7,028 bases of DNA from positions 1-7,028 of the forward strand of contig CAIWET010000089.1 of NCBI GenBank assembly GCA_903911805.1, in the 5' to 3' direction. Positions 4,947 through 7,028 of the stretch are shown in pieces. Within the stretch, counting starts at the first letter, position 1, and each line of letters opens with the position of its first letter. Position numbers and translations under genes: made by a program. The DNA is from an uncultured Ignavibacteria bacterium. Its GTDB lineage: Bacteria; Bacteroidota; Ignavibacteria; Kapaibacteriales; UBA2268. The notes under the pieces were generated by a model. That model searched no databases, had not been told where the DNA came from, and saw only the letters and a program-made list of their open reading frames with translations.

Positions 4947-6021
4947 TTCTGAAATTTCTCTTATTTCTGCATCATATACAAATGATGTAACTGAAAATCT
5001 ACCTTTTATTGAAAAAGTTTTCAATAAAGATAAATACGAAAATCGATTAAAAAATATTTTTAAAGAATATAAACCCGATATTATTTTCTTCCCACGCCCA
5101 AGATACGACGAGATAAAAGACGCATTTTTTGCAGGTATAAAACATAGGATTGGCTCTGCTTATCGTTGGTATTCGATTATGCTCAATCATAAGGTGAAAG
5201 ATCATCGAAAAGTTTCGGAATTCCACGAAGCCGAATATAACGTAAGGATGTTGGAGAGCTTTTTAAATAAGCATTCTTCTCTTATCCCCCCTCTATCAAG
5301 AGGGGGTAAGGGGGTGTGTTCTGGCGATTCTCTTGAAGAATTACCACTCCGTCATCACTCCGTGATGCCACCCCTCCTTGCTAAGGAGGGGATTGAAGAA
5401 AAAGAAAACTCTATTATCCCCCCTCCCTTCAAGGGGAGGGGGCTAGGGGGTGGGGTTGATCTCCCAGAAATTTATTTCAATCCAGATATCAACTTCGATA
5501 ATCTGTTGGAAGATAATCTTAAATCAGGGAAAAAACCTATTGGATTTTTTATTTTTCATCCGGGCTCTGGTGGCTCAGCACGTGATTGGTCTGCCGATAG
5601 AATGGGGCAATTAGCTCAATTGATTTCTGAAAAATATAATCTCTTGCCAATAATATCTGGAACTAAAAGCGAATCAGAAAAGTGCGGAATTGCTGCCAAT
5701 CATTGCCCAAATGCTTTGAATTTATGCGATAAAATGAGTTTGAAGATGTTGAAACCATTTATAAAAAGCTCAAAATTATTGATTTCTAATTCTACTGGAA
5801 TTATTCATATTGCAGCGTCGCTTAAAACTCCGGTTATTGGATTCTATCCAAATACTCCTCATTTATCAGCTAAAAGATGGGGACCTTATACATCAGATAG
5901 ATTGATTATTTCTCCTTCAAATCATCAAGATGGAACTTATAATGATGATATGAATACAATTTCTGTTAATTTTGCATTTAATAAAATATTAGAAACAAAT
6001 TTTTTGAAACGTTATGAATAA
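4843..6021 (+). CDS. GT9 (heptosyltransferase-like) glycosyltransferase with repeat-derived insert
   Basis: This 392-residue glycosyltransferase of family GT9 probably adds a sugar, heptose or another, to lipopolysaccharide or a similar surface glycan from the cytoplasmic side. The N-terminal Rossmann domain shows VRTDKIGDMILTLPL (11-25). The C-terminal donor-binding domain shows FHPGSGGSARDWSADR (238-253), LLISNSTGIIHIAASL (312-327) and RWGPYT (345-350). Many relatives have Asp where SNSTG has its second Ser, so donor use may differ. Residues about 143-208 are foreign to the family: three Pro/Gly-rich blocks encoded by G-rich palindromes, in frame, between the two domains. Without them the protein is about 326 residues, close to the usual size. 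The start lies inside the 111-bp repeat. The stop overlaps deoC by 8 nt, so the two genes are coupled. Confidence 0.88.
   Translation: MNIPITKISIVRTDKIGDMILTLPLIYQVKQTFPNSEISLISASYTNDVTENLPFIEKVFNKDKYENRLKNIFKEYKPDIIFFPRPRYDEIKDAFFAGIKHRIGSAYRWYSIMLNHKVKDHRKVSEFHEAEYNVRMLESFLNKHSSLIPPLSRGGKGVCSGDSLEELPLRHHSVMPPLLAKEGIEEKENSIIPPPFKGRGLGGGVDLPEIYFNPDINFDNLLEDNLKSGKKPIGFFIFHPGSGGSARDWSADRMGQLAQLISEKYNLLPIISGTKSESEKCGIAANHCPNALNLCDKMSLKMLKPFIKSSKLLISNSTGIIHIAASLKTPVIGFYPNTPHLSAKRWGPYTSDRLIISPSNHQDGTYNDDMNTISVNFAFNKILETNFLKRYE
5286..5314 (+). repeat. G-rich palindromic element 1 inside the GT9 gene
   Basis: Arms CCCCCTCT (5287-5294) and AGAGGGGG (5299-5306) pair perfectly around a 4-nt loop, followed by TAAGGGGG. 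Translated in frame it gives IPPLSRGGKGV. The shape (C-rich arm, short loop, G-rich arm, short AT spacer, second G run) is shared with the elements after deoC. Confidence 0.85.
5353..5391 (+). repeat. Palindromic element 2 inside the GT9 gene, double hairpin
   Basis: There are two adjacent perfect inverted repeats. CATCAC and GTGATG (5353-5367, 3-nt loop) are followed by CCCCTCCTT and AAGGAGGGG (5371-5391, 3-nt loop). The second has the same arms as the elements at 6754-6775 and 6924-6945, which carry one A-A mismatch in the stem. In frame it encodes HHSVMPPLLAKEG. Confidence 0.85.
5419..5455 (+). repeat. G-rich palindromic element 3 inside the GT9 gene
   Basis: Arms 5419-5428 and 5433-5442 pair over 10 bp (one G-T wobble) around TCAA, followed by CTAGGGGGTGGGG. 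The four G runs at 5433-5455 fit the G3+N1-7 quadruplex pattern. In frame it encodes IPPPFKGRGLGGGV. Its core (CCCTTCAAGGGGAGGG) is identical to the core at 7005-7020. Confidence 0.85.
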
Positions 6022-6673
6022 ATTAAAATTAGCTAAATATATTGACCATACACTTTTAAAGCCAAATGCCACAAAAGAACAATTTATCGCTCTTTGCAAT
6101 GAAGCTTTCGAAAATCATTTTGCTTCGGTTTGCGTTTTGCCACATTACGTAGGACTTGCAAATGATATTTTAAGAGGAAGTGATGTAAAAGTTTGTACTG
6201 TAGTTGGGTTTCCTTTGGGAGTAACTTTTAATTCCGCAAAAATGGCAGAAACTGGTCAAGCTATTTCTTATGGTGCCACAGAAATTGATATGGTTATTAA
6301 TATTTCTGAATTGATAAATGGCAACCACAATGTCGTTTTTGACGATATCAAATTATTAGCTGATTTATGCCACGCAAATGATTCAATATTAAAAGTTATT
6401 GTTGAAACTTGCCTTTTGAACGAACAACAAAAAATAGATATTTGCAAAATAGTGACTGATGCTGGTGCTGATTTTATTAAAACATCAACTGGTTTCTCTA
6501 CCGGTGGTGCCACTATTGCAGATATCCAACTCTTCAAAAAATTTGTAGGCGAAAACGTAAAAATCAAAGCTAGTGGCGGAATCAGAGAATTGCCTTTCTG
6601 TCTCGACTTAATCAATGCCGGTGCAAATAGAATTGGCACTTCTTCTGGAATTTCATTGGTGGGTGAACTTTAA
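6014..6673 (+). CDS. deoC: Deoxyribose-phosphate aldolase
   Basis: DeoC cleaves 2-deoxy-D-ribose 5-phosphate to glyceraldehyde 3-phosphate and acetaldehyde in cytosolic deoxynucleoside catabolism. The 219-residue protein is full length for the short bacterial form. It shows the TIM-barrel landmarks in order: IDHTLLKP (10-17), VVGFPLGV (63-70), EIDMVINI (90-97, with catalytic D92), VIVETCLL (128-135), FIKTSTGF (154-161, Schiff-base lysine K156), IKASGGIR (184-191, second active lysine K185) and GTSSG near the end. The start overlaps the GT9 stop (ATGAATAA) and has no Shine-Dalgarno, so it is probably translated by coupling. The link to a glycosyltransferase looks like operon convenience and not a shared pathway. 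Repeat DNA begins 13 bp after the stop. Confidence 0.96.
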   Translation: MNKLKLAKYIDHTLLKPNATKEQFIALCNEAFENHFASVCVLPHYVGLANDILRGSDVKVCTVVGFPLGVTFNSAKMAETGQAISYGATEIDMVINISELINGNHNVVFDDIKLLADLCHANDSILKVIVETCLLNEQQKIDICKIVTDAGADFIKTSTGFSTGGATIADIQLFKKFVGENVKIKASGGIRELPFCLDLINAGANRIGTSSGISLVGEL

Positions 6674-6686
6674 AAAACTAATATTT

Positions 6687-6829
6687 CCCTATCTTCAAGG
6701 AGAGGGATTTAGGGAGGGCGTGACGAGTTCATTTCTTAAAAGGAAGATAACCACCCCACCTTACAGAAGGAGGGGAAGTAAATATAGTAAAATCATTTAG
6801 TTAAGAGATAAATATTTTTCTCTTCAAGT
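6687..6829 (+). repeat. Tandem palindromic repeat, unit 1 (143 bp)
   Basis: This unit begins with an imperfect palindrome (CCCTATC at 6687-6693 against GAGAGGG at 6700-6706), followed by ATTTAGGGAGGG and GACGAGTTC. A second palindrome then occurs at 6754-6775 (CCCCACCTT, ACAG, AAGGAGGGG; one mismatch), with an AT-rich spacer to the end. No gene is credible here; a short open frame across it is chance. The first palindrome lies close enough to the deoC stop to act as a transcript-end hairpin. Confidence 0.88.
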
Positions 6830-7000
6830 CCCTCTCCTTGGGAGAGGGATTTAGGGAGGGGCGAGACGAGTTCGTTTCTTAAAAGGAAGATAACCACCCC
6901 GCCTGAAATAAGAATTTCATGCACCCCACCTTACAGAAGGAGGGGAAGTAAATATAGTAAAATCATTTAGTTAAGATATAAATATTTCTTCTCTTCAAGT
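6830..7000 (+). repeat. Tandem palindromic repeat, unit 2 (171 bp)
   Basis: This is the same layout as unit 1. A perfect palindrome CCCTCTCC/GGAGAGGG (6830-6848) is followed by ATTTAGGGAGGGG, GACGAGTTC (6865) and a second palindrome (6924-6945). The AT-rich spacer is almost identical to that of unit 1. It is longer mainly because of a 27-bp block at 6901-6927 that contains a small hairpin (TGAAAT, AAGA, ATTTCA). The G runs at 6840-6861 fit a G-quadruplex pattern. Confidence 0.88.
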
Positions 7001-7028
7001 CCCTCCCTTCAAGGGGAGGGATTTAGGG
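7001..7028 (+). repeat. Tandem palindromic repeat, unit 3 (cut by window end)
   Basis: A third palindrome (CCCTCCC at 7001-7007 against GGGAGGG at 7014-7020, loop TCAA plus a wobble pair) is followed by ATTTAGGG, where the window ends. The array therefore continues beyond the window, with unknown copy number. Confidence 0.85.

Noticed and set aside
5281..5460. CRISPR-like or short regularly spaced repeats in the GT9 gene
   Set aside because: The palindromes are unequal in length and spacing, differ in sequence, and are read in frame in a coding gene. There is no constant repeat with unique spacers and no cas gene.
6268..6639. Open frame on the minus strand, 123 codons
   Set aside because: It lies wholly within deoC, which has every catalytic motif. 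The minus-strand translation shows no family features and is a shadow frame.
6615..6800. Open frame of 61 codons spanning the end of deoC and the first palindromic unit
   Set aside because: It overlaps the conserved end of deoC in another frame and continues into repeat DNA. The protein looks like translated repeat.

Overview
The window is AT-rich and almost all genes read on the + strand. Several things suggest a member of the Bacteroidota/FCB assemblage (Bacteroidota, Ignavibacteria or Kapabacteria-like), although phylum cannot be fixed from 7 kb. Start sites of the chromosomal genes are A-rich with little Shine-Dalgarno sequence. There is a TAnnTTTG-type -7 box at 866-873. One lipoprotein joins MORN-like repeats to a TonB C-terminal domain, and G-rich palindromic repeats of a kind I recall from such genomes are present.

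Layout. 32-730: membrane PAP2/Aur1-like phosphatase, closed by a strong terminator (759-800). 939-1586 and 1664-2407: two lipoproteins, the first with a possible LolA-like/DUF4412-like fold, the second with MORN-like repeats and a TonB C-terminal domain. 2407-4946: an accessory island of toxin-antitoxin (TA) modules and their remains. 4843-6673: a GT9 glycosyltransferase overlapping deoC. 6687-7028: a tandem array of GC-rich palindromic repeats that runs off the window.

The TA island holds, in order: a UPF0175 antitoxin with a DUF3368 PIN toxin interrupted by one in-frame TAA; a 38-codon fragment resembling the end of a Phd/YefM antitoxin; an HEPN/MNT nucleotidyltransferase pair carrying the RX4HXY and GSX10DXD motifs of type VII (HepT/MntA) systems; a short remnant of a second DUF3368-like PIN gene; and an intact HigB/HigA-type pair. 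Two modules are bracketed by direct repeats. A 44-bp repeat (42/44 identical) flanks UPF0175/DUF3368. A perfect 111-bp repeat flanks the PIN remnant plus higBA, and it duplicates the first 35 codons of the GT9 gene. This records a recent insertion or duplication that left the GT9 gene intact and a 40-codon stub upstream.

The second unusual theme is the palindromic repeat family. Three copies lie in frame inside the GT9 gene and add about 66 residues between its two Rossmann domains. The same family forms the array after deoC. I see no complete new multi-gene defence system. The most notable structures are the duplication-flanked TA cassette and the protein-invading palindromes.
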